Counted from the first letter of the stretch, positions 1-9,400 are shown. The stretch: DNA of 64,000 nucleotides from MWEI01 sp964600235 (GCA_964600235.1 CAZRIV010000006.1:62001-126000); one strand, 5' to 3'. Numbers and translations: made by a program. Notes: generated by a model from the sequence alone, not told the origin.

Positions 1-131
1 ACGAGGTGAAGAAGTTCGCACGCAGGCAACTCGCACCGTTCAAGGCCCCGAGAAAAGTTGTATTCGTGCCCGAGATCCCCAGGGACGAAAAGGGGAAGGC
101 CCTCACCGACCTGCTTAAAGGGGCTTCATGA
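1..131 (+). CDS. AMP-dependent acyl synthetase/ligase, C-terminal fragment
   Basis: Only the last 42 codons of this gene are inside the window; the frame starts at base 3 and stops at 129-131. The peptide ends with a typical AMP-binding-enzyme C-terminal subdomain: a FKAPRKVVFVPEIPRDEKGK-type stretch in which the final Gly-Lys matches the A10 motif whose lysine orients the adenylate. Members of this family activate a carboxylic acid to an acyl-AMP and usually transfer it to CoA. The substrate cannot be told from this piece. The stop overlaps the next start (ATGA at 128-131), so the two genes are probably co-transcribed and translationally coupled. Confidence 0.8.
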   Translation, partial: EVKKFARRQLAPFKAPRKVVFVPEIPRDEKGKALTDLLKGAS

Positions 132-1030
132 GTGGATGCACCCTGTGCCCCAGGCAGTGCGGGATAGACCGCTCGAAGAAAAAAGGCACCTGCCGGGTGG
201 GTGAAGAAGTACTCGTAGGTGCCATTGTCGTACACAGGGGCGAAGAGCCGCCTTTAGTTACGGGGGCAGGATCGGGCGCCATATTCTTCTGCGGATGCCC
301 CATGCGGTGCAGCTATTGCCAGAACAGGCAGATCAGCCATTCATGCCATGGACGGGCCTTCACGCCGGAAAGACTTGCAGAAGTAATGCTTAAGCTGGAA
401 GATGCCGGATGCTCGAACATCAACCTCGTAAGCCCCACCCACTATACACCTGACGTGATCGCAGCCCTTGAAAAGGCGCGTGCCATTGGAATGCAGCTTC
501 CGGTCCTGATCAACTCGAGCGGCTATGAGACGGAAGAATGCCTCAGGCTCTGGGAAGGGCACGCACAGATCTATCTCATGGATCTCAAGTATGGCGACAA
601 CCAGACAGGCAAGACCCTGAGCGGGGTCGAGGGCTATTGGGACATTGCAACAAAGGCCATGGACTATCTCTATAAGACTGCGGGCCATCTTGTGGCGGAC
701 AGCGAAGGGAAGGCAATCAGAGGCCTCATGGTTCGCCATCTGGTGCTCCCGGGAATGATCTCGAACCCGTTTTCCGTACTTGAGTTCCTCGCAGGGCTTT
801 CCCTGGAGATCCCCTTGAGCATAATGTCACAGTACAACCCCGAGTATTATAAGGGCGATCTGCCAGAGATGAAACGCCGCATCACACCGGAGGAGTATCA
901 GGTGGTCATCGAGAGGGCCTCCTGCTTGGGATTCGAGACCATCTACTGCCAGGACATGGAGGCATGTTCGAGCTACAATCCGGATTTCAGTTTGGATAAG
1001 CCCTTCGACGACATGGTAAAATTTTATTAG
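128..1030 (+). CDS. Radical SAM protein, PflX / pyruvate-formate-lyase-activase-like
   Basis: A 300-residue radical SAM enzyme of the PflX (COG1313) type. The N-terminus carries an extra cysteine group (CTLCPRQC followed by GTCRVG). The radical SAM cluster motif is CPMRCSYC (CX3CX2C) near residues 58-65, within a FFCGCPMRCSYCQN segment. The rest follows the PflX pattern, with a conserved SPTHYTPDV stretch and a MSQYNPEY motif. Such proteins bind [4Fe-4S] and S-adenosylmethionine; the physiological target of PflX proteins is unknown, and homology to glycyl-radical activases is only general. The start overlaps the ligase stop and has AAGGGGC upstream. No glycyl-radical enzyme is visible next to it. 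Confidence 0.85.
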   Translation: MSGCTLCPRQCGIDRSKKKGTCRVGEEVLVGAIVVHRGEEPPLVTGAGSGAIFFCGCPMRCSYCQNRQISHSCHGRAFTPERLAEVMLKLEDAGCSNINLVSPTHYTPDVIAALEKARAIGMQLPVLINSSGYETEECLRLWEGHAQIYLMDLKYGDNQTGKTLSGVEGYWDIATKAMDYLYKTAGHLVADSEGKAIRGLMVRHLVLPGMISNPFSVLEFLAGLSLEIPLSIMSQYNPEYYKGDLPEMKRRITPEEYQVVIERASCLGFETIYCQDMEACSSYNPDFSLDKPFDDMVKFY

Positions 1031-1071
1031 GTTTTAATTTTGCATATCATTTGCCGATATGTTGAAGTGAT

Positions 1072-2793
1072 ATGTCTTCTATAAAAGAACCATGGTATGA
1101 AAGATTCATCGAGGAGACGAGGGAGTTATATTATCACAGGGTGCTGGCCATTCTGCTGATCGGTATTGTCCTGATCCCGCTCTTTTCAATCCTTGACTAC
1201 GTGGTGGTACGACAGTACTTCACACGGTTCTTCTTCTACAGGATCGCATGTGCGGCGATATTGAGCGTTTTTCTTGTCGTATATTTCTCGCGGTACGGGA
1301 GAAAATTCGCGCATCCCATATCCATCATAGCCTACCTTGTCTCGGGCATGACCATCACCTTCATGTGTATTCACATGGGGGGGTATGATTCTTTCTACTA
1401 TGTCGGCGTGGTCATGGTGCTGGTGGCGGTTACGGTTATCCTGCCCCTTGACGCGCTCCAGGCAGCCATCATGGGGGTAGGGCTCTACATCGTATACGCC
1501 GGGCCAATCGTGCTCCTGTCGCAGTCGACCCCGGACAATTTGAAGATATTCTTCAGCAACAGCTTTTTCTTTGCCTTTTTTATCGTCATCATCGTGCTCA
1601 AGGGTTTCGAAGACAACAGGGCCCGCAAGCGCGAGGTCATGCTCAAGACCGAGATGGATTCCCTGGCGGAAAGGCTTTCCTTTTACGCGCACAACCTCGA
1701 GTCGGAGGTGGTTAAGCGTGTGAAGCAGTTGGAGGAATCGGAGCTGAGATACCGGGAACTCTATGAGAACATCATCGATATCGTGCTGCTTGTGGACAGG
1801 GATTCCAATATCCTCATGGCGAACCCAAGGTACTACGAGATTATCGGTTCACTGGATGATAAGGCCCATACTCAATTCTTGAGTTATGTGCACCCCATGG
1901 ACGTGACCCTTGTGGAACGGATGATCATCAGGCTGCCCGTCGAGCAGATGGTGAAGGACCTCCAGTTCAAGATCATCAACAAAAAGGGCAAGGTCTACGA
2001 GGTAGAGTGCAATGCCAAGTGCATCATGAAGGATTATCAGATCGTAGGCTTCCAGCTCGTCATCAGGGACATCACGGTCAGAAAGAAGCTGGAGAAGGAT
2101 CTGCTGGAATCCTATAAAAAGGTGCAGAGTGCCCGGAATGCCACGATCCTTGGTCTTGCAAAGCTAGCCGAGTACCGGGATGCGGATACGGGGGCCCACC
2201 TGGAAAGAATTCGAGAATACTCGAAGATGCTGGCTGAAGAACTCGCGAAAAAGCCCGAATATGCAGGATACATTACTGCCGACTACATCGATGATATCTA
2301 CAATTCAGCCATTCTCCACGATATCGGGAAGGTCGGTGTCCCTGATGCGATCCTGCTGAAGCCGGGCAGACTCACGGCCGAGGAGTTTGATGTGATCAAG
2401 CGCCACTCCGCCCTGGGCGGCGAGGCACTCAGAGAGGTGGAAACCAAGATCGAGGGACAGTCGTTCCTCACCCTTGGCAAGGAGATCGCCTATTACCACC
2501 ATGAAAAATGGGATGGAAGCGGCTATCCGCGCGGTTTGAAGGGGGATCAGATCCCTCTGTCCGCCCGGATCGTGGCCCTGGCCGATGTGTATGACGCACT
2601 GACCTCCAAGAGGGTTTACAAGGATGCGTTCTCGCATCAGGAGGCCAAAAAGATCATCGTGGAAAGCAGGGGTACCCATTTCGCCCCGGATGTGGTGGAT
2701 GCCTTCCTTGCGCACGAGGAGGATTTCCGCAAGATCAGGGAAGAGCTCTTCAGGGACAGGGAGAACGCAACCCAGGCGTTTTCTGCTGCCTGA
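1072..2793 (+). CDS. Membrane PAS / HD-GYP domain protein (probable c-di-GMP phosphodiesterase)
   Basis: 573 residues. Roughly residues 20-185 hold about six hydrophobic membrane segments, followed by a short coiled linker (about 195-225). A PAS domain covers about 225-340. A C-terminal HD-GYP domain covers about 345-555, with HDIGK (His416-Asp417), HHEKWDGSGYP (GYP at 484-486) and DVYDALTSKR, so the metal-binding and GYP motifs look intact. HD-GYP proteins hydrolyse cyclic di-GMP; together with the flagellar block next door a role in the motile/sessile switch is plausible but inferred. The start has only a weak ribosome site (GAAGTGAT). It sits 41 bases after the radical SAM gene. Confidence 0.88.
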   Translation: MSSIKEPWYERFIEETRELYYHRVLAILLIGIVLIPLFSILDYVVVRQYFTRFFFYRIACAAILSVFLVVYFSRYGRKFAHPISIIAYLVSGMTITFMCIHMGGYDSFYYVGVVMVLVAVTVILPLDALQAAIMGVGLYIVYAGPIVLLSQSTPDNLKIFFSNSFFFAFFIVIIVLKGFEDNRARKREVMLKTEMDSLAERLSFYAHNLESEVVKRVKQLEESELRYRELYENIIDIVLLVDRDSNILMANPRYYEIIGSLDDKAHTQFLSYVHPMDVTLVERMIIRLPVEQMVKDLQFKIINKKGKVYEVECNAKCIMKDYQIVGFQLVIRDITVRKKLEKDLLESYKKVQSARNATILGLAKLAEYRDADTGAHLERIREYSKMLAEELAKKPEYAGYITADYIDDIYNSAILHDIGKVGVPDAILLKPGRLTAEEFDVIKRHSALGGEALREVETKIEGQSFLTLGKEIAYYHHEKWDGSGYPRGLKGDQIPLSARIVALADVYDALTSKRVYKDAFSHQEAKKIIVESRGTHFAPDVVDAFLAHEEDFRKIREELFRDRENATQAFSAA

Positions 2794-3113
2794 ATGCCGC
2801 TGTAATACAATCAAGCCCGGTTCCCCTTTTGTTTAACCTTCCCGCATGAAGATGCCTTTGTCCCGGGGCATACCCATGACGAGACAGATGGCCGGATTCC
2901 TTGCATAACGTTCCTTATGGTAATCGCATGAGAGGAAAAACCTGCCTGCATAGGGTGATGGATCCTGCCATGCCGAATTTAACCCGGATTGTGCGTTTGC
3001 TTGTGTCCATACACAGAAAAAAACGGCCTCCGGTTTCTCGCGGAGGCCGTTGGCATGAATCTTCTTTGATTTTCTACGCCGGAACCTGTTGAGCCTTGTC
3101 TCCGGCTGTTCGG
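2794..3113. other. Intergenic region between convergent genes
   Basis: 320 bases between the + strand HD-GYP gene and the last minus-strand flagellar gene. Apart from the terminator at 3017-3051 I see no convincing coding sequence; a 63-codon open frame at 2901-3092 has no family features. Confidence 0.6.
3017..3051 (-). terminator. Rho-independent terminator of the flagellar operon
   Basis: On the minus strand AACGGCCTCC and GGAGGCCGTT form a perfect 10-bp stem around a 10-base loop, followed by seven T. It lies 63 bases beyond the stop of the last flagellar gene and is in the right direction to end that transcript. Confidence 0.92.
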
Positions 3114-3677
3114 CTATTGTCCAGCCTCGGGGGAAGTGGATCCCACAGTCCGGTAGCTCAAAAGCTTCTGGGTGATCCCCGCAGCCTTGACCGGTTCCAT
3201 GTACGAAAGGATGCTCCCGGCAATGTCGCCTTTCATGCCGAGAAATACCTGCACCGCCACGTCGGTTTCGATGTTGTTCATCAGGTTTGCGGCCGCATTG
3301 GGCTTCATGGAGGAGTAGATCTTGACCAGGTGCTTGATCCTTTCCCCGCTCACGGCCTTGTATGTGCCGAGGTCGTCCTTGATGGATGCTTCAATGGTCT
3401 CCAGCCTCTTTATCTTCTCCTGCAGCTGTTTTTCCAGCTCCTTGAGCTCCATTTCGCGGGACTTGAGTTTTTCTTCCTTCTGGCGGAGGATCTCCATCTG
3501 GTCGGAAGGGCTCAGGCTCAAAGGCTGCATTATCGGTTGCTGCTGCTCCTGTTTGGCAGGGGGCTGGGCCGCGTCGGCGGTTCCCCTGGCGGCGACCGGA
3601 GTGGCCTGGAACAACAGGTAGGCGCCTATGAAGATGATATTAATCAGTACCAGCCCCAGCAGTATCTTTGTTTTCAT
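3114..3677 (-). CDS. MotE-like flagellar protein (MgtE N-terminal-like domain)
   Basis: 187 residues. A membrane anchor (about 5-24), a Pro/Gln-rich linker, a long charged coiled coil (about 58-105) and a C-terminal helical domain (about 108-180; DLGTYKAVSGERIKHLVKIY, then LMNNIETDVAVQVFLGMKG). This matches the MgtE intracellular N-domain seen in MotE-like proteins, which are commonly encoded next to fliJ. It has no magnesium-channel part, so it is not a transporter. It probably works at the stator or export apparatus; that role is inferred from neighbourhood and from MotE as a stator-protein chaperone in alphaproteobacteria. GGAGGTGAG precedes the ATG, which overlaps the fliJ stop by four bases. 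Confidence 0.75.
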   Translation of the reverse strand: MKTKILLGLVLINIIFIGAYLLFQATPVAARGTADAAQPPAKQEQQQPIMQPLSLSPSDQMEILRQKEEKLKSREMELKELEKQLQEKIKRLETIEASIKDDLGTYKAVSGERIKHLVKIYSSMKPNAAANLMNNIETDVAVQVFLGMKGDIAGSILSYMEPVKAAGITQKLLSYRTVGSTSPEAGQ

Positions 3678-4114
3678 CTCTCACCTCCATGCCGCAGCAC
3701 CGCTATCTCGTCGAGGAACTTCATGTCTTTCTTCCTTTCAGTTTCATCGAACCTGGCCAGATGGATCTCCTTTAGCCTCGAGATGGCCTTGAAGGCCCTT
3801 TTGGCCTTCAGGAGATGCTCTCTCTTTTCTTCAAGCTGCTTCCTGGCGACCTTGATATTCTCATTGATGCGCTCGATACCCTGTTCCAGATGGGACAGGT
3901 AATCGTAATATCCCTTTACCTCGGTAGAGCTCAGCCCGCTTTTCATCCTGGTCATGAGCTCGGCCCTCAAAACGTCGCGCCGGATGTAAACCTGCTCCTT
4001 CATGGCCATGAGCGTACTCACGTAACGCTGGGCCTGGGAGAACGTCTGCTGGGCAGTGTTCTCCTGGACCTTTCTCACGTTCATCAATGTTGCAAACTTA
4101 AACCTGAAGCCCAT
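3674..4114 (-). CDS. fliJ: Flagellar export protein FliJ
   Basis: 146 residues, almost entirely helical and charged, as expected for the FliJ coiled coil: a short MGFRFKFATLMNVRK N-terminus followed by long amphipathic helices. FliJ sits in the centre of the FliI ATPase ring, helps couple the export gate to the proton gradient and escorts chaperones. Sequence alone would be weak evidence because the family diverges fast. Size, the N-terminal FxF...VRK pattern and the position directly after fliI (zero-base gap) make the call good. Confidence 0.85.
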   Translation of the reverse strand: MGFRFKFATLMNVRKVQENTAQQTFSQAQRYVSTLMAMKEQVYIRRDVLRAELMTRMKSGLSSTEVKGYYDYLSHLEQGIERINENIKVARKQLEEKREHLLKAKRAFKAISRLKEIHLARFDETERKKDMKFLDEIAVLRHGGER

Positions 4115-5446
4115 TTACTGCTTCCCTGCATCCTTTGCGTCTGCAATTGCGCTCATCTTTGCCACTGAATCTTCGATAGTGGCCTTTTCGTTGATCCCCT
4201 GCTTCAAAAAATTGTTGATGGAATCCACGTGACGGATGGCCTTGTCTATCTCCGGGTTGTTACCTGCAACATACGCACCAATATTGATGAGATCCCGGGC
4301 CTCTTCATATACCGCTGTCATGGACTGTACGGACCTGGCGGCATCCAGGTGCTTTTCATCCACGATATCGTTCATGACCCTGCTCACGCTGCGCAGGATA
4401 TCGACTGCGGGATAGTGACCCCTGGCAGCGAGGTCGCGGGAGAGCACAATGTGCCCGTCCACGATGGACCTCACCGTATCGGCCACGGGTTCGGTCATGT
4501 CGTCGCCTTCCACGAGCACGGTATACAGACCGGTAATGCTTCCTTTTGACGATGTATTTCCAGCCCTCTCCAGCAGTTTGGGCATCTTGGCGAAACAAGA
4601 CGGGGTATATCCCTTGGTCGTGGGGGGTTCCCCTATTGCGAGCCCCACCTCCCTCATGGACATGGCAAAACGGGTGACAGAGTCCATCATGAGCAGCACA
4701 TCGAGGCCCTGGTCCCTGAAGTATTCGGCAATGGTCGTGGCCAGGTATGCCCCCCTTATGCGGATCAGCGAGGGCTGGTCCGAGATGGCGGTAACCACCA
4801 CGGAGCGCTTGAGACCTTCCTCGCCCAGGTCCCTTTCCAGGAACTCATTGACCTCTCTACCGCGTTCGCCGATTAATGCGATCACGTTCACGTCCGCCTT
4901 GGTGTGCCGTGCCATCATGCCCAACAGCACGCTCTTGCCCACGCCTGAACCGGCCATGATTGCCATGCGCTGGCCTTTCCCCACGGTGAGGATGCCGTTG
5001 ATGGATCTGATGCCCAAATCCAGCGGTGCGTCGATGCGCCGCTTTTTCAAAGGGTTGTAGGGATTTCCGTAGAGCGGCATTTCATGGTCCAGCATGAGCG
5101 GGCCTTTGCCGTCCAGGGGATTGCCCATGCCGTCGATGATGCGCCCGAGCATGTCGTTACCGACCTTGACTATGGGCTGCGATCTTCTGGCAATGATGAC
5201 GCTTCCGGGACCTATCCCGTTCAGGTCGCCCAGCGGCATCAGCAGGACCCGCTTGTCGCGGAAGCCCACCACCTCTGCCATGATGGAATGCTCTCTGGAT
5301 CTGGAGTAGATCTCACACATGCCGCCCATGGCGCTTCCAGGCCCGTGTCCTTCCACCACCAGGCCCACGATGTTTGTCACTTTCCCTCTGACCTGGATGG
5401 GGTCTATCTCGCGCAGGGCGAGGACATGTCTCTTCAGGCCGATCAT
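4115..5446 (-). CDS. fliI: Flagellum-specific ATPase FliI
   Basis: 443 residues, the usual length. An F1-beta-like ATPase with an N-terminal barrel (1-95), a P-loop GSGVGKS at 166-172, GERGREVNEFLERDL, a Walker B region (DVLLMMDSVTRFAMSMREVGLAIGEPP, cited as a region near residues 255-282), and the ARAGN/GSIT segment typical of flagellar and type III secretion ATPases. It powers unfolding and loading of export substrates at the flagellar base. It overlaps fliH by four bases. The flagellar rather than virulence assignment rests on the surrounding fli genes. Confidence 0.97.
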   Translation of the reverse strand: MIGLKRHVLALREIDPIQVRGKVTNIVGLVVEGHGPGSAMGGMCEIYSRSREHSIMAEVVGFRDKRVLLMPLGDLNGIGPGSVIIARRSQPIVKVGNDMLGRIIDGMGNPLDGKGPLMLDHEMPLYGNPYNPLKKRRIDAPLDLGIRSINGILTVGKGQRMAIMAGSGVGKSVLLGMMARHTKADVNVIALIGERGREVNEFLERDLGEEGLKRSVVVTAISDQPSLIRIRGAYLATTIAEYFRDQGLDVLLMMDSVTRFAMSMREVGLAIGEPPTTKGYTPSCFAKMPKLLERAGNTSSKGSITGLYTVLVEGDDMTEPVADTVRSIVDGHIVLSRDLAARGHYPAVDILRSVSRVMNDIVDEKHLDAARSVQSMTAVYEEARDLINIGAYVAGNNPEIDKAIRHVDSINNFLKQGINEKATIEDSVAKMSAIADAKDAGKQ

Positions 5447-6087
5447 TTTTCTAAAAGGACCTCTTTCATGTGTTCAATCTGGGAACGGATGCTCGCGTCG
5501 ATCTCGCCGAATTCCGTGTCAATGATTATGCCGCCGCGCTCGATGGTGGTATCCTCGATGAAATGGATACTCCCCTTGCCGGTAAGTTGTGTCGTGATGA
5601 TCCGTTCCATGTCTCTGATATATTCAAAATCCGACGGATGGACCCTCAGCCTGATCTCCTCGGTTTCCGTAAGATGGCTGCACGCATGTCTGAGGGTCTC
5701 CAGGATGATATCGGGGGAGAGTTGGATCTGGCGGTGGATGACCTTTTCGGTCATGATGACCAGTATCTCCATGATCTGATCCTGGTGCTTTTCAAGTATG
5801 TGCTGCCGTATCTTCTTCAGCTCTTCAATGGTGAGTGAGAGCGTCTGGATGAGCGGCTCGATCCTCTTTACCGCCATCATCTGGCCCTGGGCCTGGCCCT
5901 GTTCTATGCCTTTCTGGTAGGCCTCCATCTCGATGGCTTCCCTTTCCGCGCTGGCCTTCTTCAGGATGGCCTCGGCCTGGGCCTGGATATCTTTCAGGCT
6001 GCCCTTGTCCTTCATTTCCTTGACAGTATAAGGACTGATGGTGCATTCCCTTGGGTCATCGCCACGTATGATTCTAGACGAGGACAT
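5443..6087 (-). CDS. fliH: Flagellar assembly protein FliH
   Basis: 214 residues: a variable charged N-terminus, a Gln/Glu-rich GxxxG-like helix (KGIEQGQAQGQ near residues 59-69) and a C-terminal V-ATPase subunit E-like domain ending in TEFGEIDASIRSQIEHM. FliH binds and restrains FliI and docks it to the C-ring. The frame overlaps fliG by 14 bases and fliI by four, consistent with coupled translation. Confidence 0.9.
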   Translation of the reverse strand: MSSSRIIRGDDPRECTISPYTVKEMKDKGSLKDIQAQAEAILKKASAEREAIEMEAYQKGIEQGQAQGQMMAVKRIEPLIQTLSLTIEELKKIRQHILEKHQDQIMEILVIMTEKVIHRQIQLSPDIILETLRHACSHLTETEEIRLRVHPSDFEYIRDMERIITTQLTGKGSIHFIEDTTIERGGIIIDTEFGEIDASIRSQIEHMKEVLLEK

Positions 6088-7093
6088 CTTCTCCGCCCTT
6101 TCCGCCTATGACGATCTTACCTGCCGATTCCAGCTTCCTGGCTACGCGGACGATGTTCTGCTGGGCGATCTCCACGTCCGAGAGCTTCACCGGGCCCATG
6201 GTCTCCATATCTTCCTGGAGCATCTCGGATGCCCGTGAGGACATATTCTTGAGGATATGTCCCTTGAGTGTTTCGCTTGCCGTCTTGAGAGCCAGGGAGA
6301 GGTCTTCGTTGGTGATCTCCTTCAGGATGGCCTGGATGCCGCGGTTATCAATATTGATGAGGTCTTCGAATACGAACATCTTCTGGCGGATGTTTTCGGC
6401 CAGGTCGGCGTCGATCTCTTCCAACGACCCGAAGATATTGTTCTCGGTGTTGTGATCGAGCTGGTTCATGATCTCGGCTACGGTCTCGATGCCGCCGAGC
6501 TTCTTGCTCTCCACGCTTCCCATGGCTTCGATCTCTTTTTTCAGAACCTCGTCCACATCTTCTATGACCCCGGCAGGCACCATGCCCAGATTTGCGATGC
6601 GGAAGACAATCTCGGGCTGGAGCTTTTCCGGCAGTTCCTTGATGATCTGGGCGACCTTGAGGTGATCCAGGTGGGCCAGCACCAGTGCTATGGTCTGAGG
6701 ATGCTCACCCTTTAAGTAGTCCACGAGGATTACGGGGTCGATGGCCCGAAGCGATGAAAAGGCCGCAGTATCCATGGCCTGGGATATGGAGTCTAGGATG
6801 GGCTTTGCCTTGTCGGCACCCAGAGACGACACGAGGGCGTCCCTGAGGTAATCTATCCCTTTTCCCGTGACTCCGCTCACTTCGCCTGAAAGCTGCTGGA
6901 ACTCGTCCATGATATTCTGGACAGCATCTACCGGTATGGTCACGTCCTCCAGGGCCGCCATGCGCCGTCCGAGGAGCTTGATCTCATGGTCGGTGAGCCC
7001 TCTGAATATGGTCCTTGTGAACTCGTCACCCATGGCCATGAGGAAGATGGCGGCCTTCTGGGGGCCATCGATCTTTTTGAGCTTGCCCATCAT
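6074..7093 (-). CDS. fliG: Flagellar motor switch protein FliG
   Basis: 339 residues, full length. The three FliG domains can be followed: the FliF-binding N-domain (about 1-100), the middle domain with the conserved EHPQTIALVLAHL motif (about residues 129-141), and the C-terminal torque domain with MFVFEDLINIDNRGIQ, where charged residues face the stator. FliG is the rotor protein that generates torque and sets rotation direction with FliM/FliN. The start overlaps the fliF stop (ATGA). Confidence 0.97.
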   Translation of the reverse strand: MMGKLKKIDGPQKAAIFLMAMGDEFTRTIFRGLTDHEIKLLGRRMAALEDVTIPVDAVQNIMDEFQQLSGEVSGVTGKGIDYLRDALVSSLGADKAKPILDSISQAMDTAAFSSLRAIDPVILVDYLKGEHPQTIALVLAHLDHLKVAQIIKELPEKLQPEIVFRIANLGMVPAGVIEDVDEVLKKEIEAMGSVESKKLGGIETVAEIMNQLDHNTENNIFGSLEEIDADLAENIRQKMFVFEDLINIDNRGIQAILKEITNEDLSLALKTASETLKGHILKNMSSRASEMLQEDMETMGPVKLSDVEIAQQNIVRVARKLESAGKIVIGGKGGEDVLV

Positions 7094-8703
7094 ACACTCT
7101 CCTGCAGCCAGGACTTCACCACTGCGGTGGCGGTGTTCATGTCATTTTTCAGGGTGTTCTCGATGGACCTGCGCTTACCCTGGACCGCCCGCTTCATCTC
7201 CTCGCTCTTGGGGGCGACCTCCAGCTGAGGAATCTCGTCGTTGTCGAGGAGGCCTTGCTCTTCCATGCCGATATTTCTTTCGCGGGCATGTACCCGTTCA
7301 ACCACCCTCACCGACTTGGTGAGCCATTTGAGCATGGGCCTTATGATGAAGAGCAGCACGAGAACCACGATTACGAAGAATACGACCGGTTTGATGAGAG
7401 TCAGGATGAATTCCTTCTTCTTTTCCTTGTCCGAGAGAGCGCTCAGGTCGGTATCTTCCTGGGCAAAGGGCATGCAGGATACGGATATGAGATCTTCCCG
7501 GTCGGCATTGAATCCTACGGCATGCCTGACGGCATTCTCGATATCCTTCAGTTCCGATGCCTGTCTGGGGACGAACAGCTTGTTCCCTGCCTTGTCGGTC
7601 TTGTACGTCCCGTCCACCACTACGGAAACTGTCAATCTATTGACATCGCCTGGAGACAGGATGCGTTCCGTCTGATTCCTTCCTATCTCGTAATTCCTGA
7701 CGATGCTTTCCCCGCCTGCAGCACCACTTGAGGGAACCGCATCGGGCCCTCCTTTTCCGGTGGGAAGGTTCGAGGGTGTGCCTGCAGCCCCTTTTGCATT
7801 CTTGTCAGCGCCTGCATACTGGTTCTTTACCTCTTCGGAGCGGACCACATGGATCTCGGGGTCATAGGTGTCCTGGACATTCTTCACCATGTCCATGTTT
7901 ACGTCGGCGCTTACCTTCACGATGGCCGCCTGGGGACCTACAATCTTTTCGAGTAGACTTTGGGCCCTTTCCTGGAGCTGGCTTTCTATGGCCTGCTTGA
8001 ATTCGAGGCGGTCACTTGCAAGGGCTACCGAATCCGTGTCTTTCTTGCCCTCGTAAAGGACCTTGCCCTTGATGTCCACGATGCTGATGCTTTCAGGACT
8101 CAGACCGCGTACGCTTTTTTCCACGAGATACACGATGCCCTGAACCTGCGAGGGGCTCATCTGCCTGCCGGGTTTCATCTTTATCACGATGGAGGCCTTG
8201 GCGGGTTTCTCATCTTCAACGAAGATGCTCTCCTTGGGCATGGCTATGTGAACGCGGGCAAAGGCAACCTCTTCAAGGGACATGATGGTATTCACGAGTT
8301 CGTTCTGCAAGGCCCTCTGGTAGTTGATCTTCTGGACGAACTCCGACTGCGAGAAGTCCGTATCATCGAACAGGGCGAACCCCTTTCCCACGCCACCCTT
8401 GGGCAGACCTTTGGCCGCCAGCGAAAGGCGTGTCTCGTACACGTTTTTCTCGGGGATCATAATGGCGGTTCCGCCCTTGGTAAGCTGGTAGGGAATTCTG
8501 TTTTCTTTGAGATCCTGGACAATGAGCGAGGCATCCTGTTCGTTCAGGTCCGTGAAGAGGTACTGATACTTGGGGGCCATGGCCCACATGAGGCTCACCA
8601 CCAGAACCGCGACTGCCAGCCCGCTCACGGCCAGGATCCCGAAGCGCTGGCCCATGCTCATGGCGCCGAACTTTGCAGGAAGCTGTTTTATGAAGTTTAT
8701 CAT
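7090..8703 (-). CDS. fliF: Flagellar MS-ring protein FliF
   Basis: 537 residues. The N-terminal membrane helix spans about 22-42. Two ring-building motifs follow (YLFTDLNEQDASLIVQDLKE; ARVHIAMPKESIF with FVEDEKPAKASIVIKMKPG). A Gly/Ala/Pro-rich insert lies near residues 295-325, a second membrane helix near 437-458, and a cytoplasmic tail that in the family binds FliG. FliF forms the MS ring, the first structure assembled, and houses the export gate. It begins two bases after fliE. Confidence 0.97.
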   Translation of the reverse strand: MINFIKQLPAKFGAMSMGQRFGILAVSGLAVAVLVVSLMWAMAPKYQYLFTDLNEQDASLIVQDLKENRIPYQLTKGGTAIMIPEKNVYETRLSLAAKGLPKGGVGKGFALFDDTDFSQSEFVQKINYQRALQNELVNTIMSLEEVAFARVHIAMPKESIFVEDEKPAKASIVIKMKPGRQMSPSQVQGIVYLVEKSVRGLSPESISIVDIKGKVLYEGKKDTDSVALASDRLEFKQAIESQLQERAQSLLEKIVGPQAAIVKVSADVNMDMVKNVQDTYDPEIHVVRSEEVKNQYAGADKNAKGAAGTPSNLPTGKGGPDAVPSSGAAGGESIVRNYEIGRNQTERILSPGDVNRLTVSVVVDGTYKTDKAGNKLFVPRQASELKDIENAVRHAVGFNADREDLISVSCMPFAQEDTDLSALSDKEKKKEFILTLIKPVVFFVIVVLVLLFIIRPMLKWLTKSVRVVERVHARERNIGMEEQGLLDNDEIPQLEVAPKSEEMKRAVQGKRRSIENTLKNDMNTATAVVKSWLQESV

Positions 8704-8705
8704 GA

Positions 8706-8993
8706 TTACCTCAAGGCATTGAGCTCTTTGTAGCCCTCAATGATTTTATTGGTCATTTTCACCAGGAGCCGCAGGGAGATATCCGCCTTCTGCATGGCTA
8801 TCATGGCCTCATGGATATTGGGTGATTTCCCTGATGACAGATCGATGGCCGCCTGCTCGGATTCCTTGGCGAGCTTGTTCGTGGAGTTGATGGCGTCCTT
8901 GAGGGTATCGACGAAATCAGGCCCTTTGGTCTTTGGTTTATCTTGCGACGTGAGAGGGCCGGTTATGGTAAACCCAGGTTGATTGATACGCAT
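8706..8993 (-). CDS. fliE: Flagellar hook-basal body protein FliE
   Basis: 95 residues, normal for FliE. The C-terminal part (SPNIHEAMIAMQKADISLRL then VKMTNKIIEGYKELNALR) is the conserved family signature. FliE is the periplasmic adaptor between the MS ring/export gate and the proximal rod. It lies between flgC and fliF with two-base gaps on each side, the classic flgBC-fliE order. Confidence 0.95.
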   Translation of the reverse strand: MRINQPGFTITGPLTSQDKPKTKGPDFVDTLKDAINSTNKLAKESEQAAIDLSSGKSPNIHEAMIAMQKADISLRLLVKMTNKIIEGYKELNALR

Positions 8994-8995
8994 CG

Positions 8996-9400
8996 TTACC
9001 TCCCGCCGATATTCAGTGCCTTGAGAGCCATGTCCTTCTGTGCTTTTACGGCAACGGTATTGGATTCAAAGGCCCTTGTGGCGTTCATCATGTTCACCAT
9101 CTCTTCCATGAGGTTCACATTAGGCATGGTGACATAGCCCTGTTCGTCCGCATCCGGACTACCCGGATCGTAAAGGCGCTCGCCGGGGGTAGGGTCGGTC
9201 TGAATTCCCTCCACCTCGACACTTGCAAGCCGGCCTTCAAAGGAGTTTTCCTTCAGGACAACGTCCCTGCGTCTGTAGGGGCCCCCTTCATCCGTCCTGG
9301 TGGTGTGGGCGTTCGCGATATTGCTCGAAATGACGTTCATCCTGGTTCTCTGAGCACGCAGGCCGCTCGCACTGATGTCCATGGCTGTGAAAAGGTCCAT
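8996..9400 (-). CDS. flgC: Proximal rod protein FlgC
   Basis: 134 residues. The N-terminal rod/hook signature is clear (ISASGLRAQRTRMNVISSNI ANAHTTRT) and the C-terminal helix (MVNMMNATRAFESNTVAVKA) matches the axial-protein family. FlgC is one of the proximal rod subunits exported through the flagellar apparatus. The start overlaps the flgB stop by one base. Confidence 0.96.
   Translation of the reverse strand: MDLFTAMDISASGLRAQRTRMNVISSNIANAHTTRTDEGGPYRRRDVVLKENSFEGRLASVEVEGIQTDPTPGERLYDPGSPDADEQGYVTMPNVNLMEEMVNMMNATRAFESNTVAVKAQKDMALKALNIGGR

Noticed and set aside
2901..3092. 63-codon + strand frame left of the flagellar terminator
   Set aside because: No ribosome site, it runs through the terminator hairpin, and the peptide has no family resemblance.
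7960..8733. 257-codon + strand frame opposite fliF
   Set aside because: Shadow frame; fliF is certain and the peptide has no family features.
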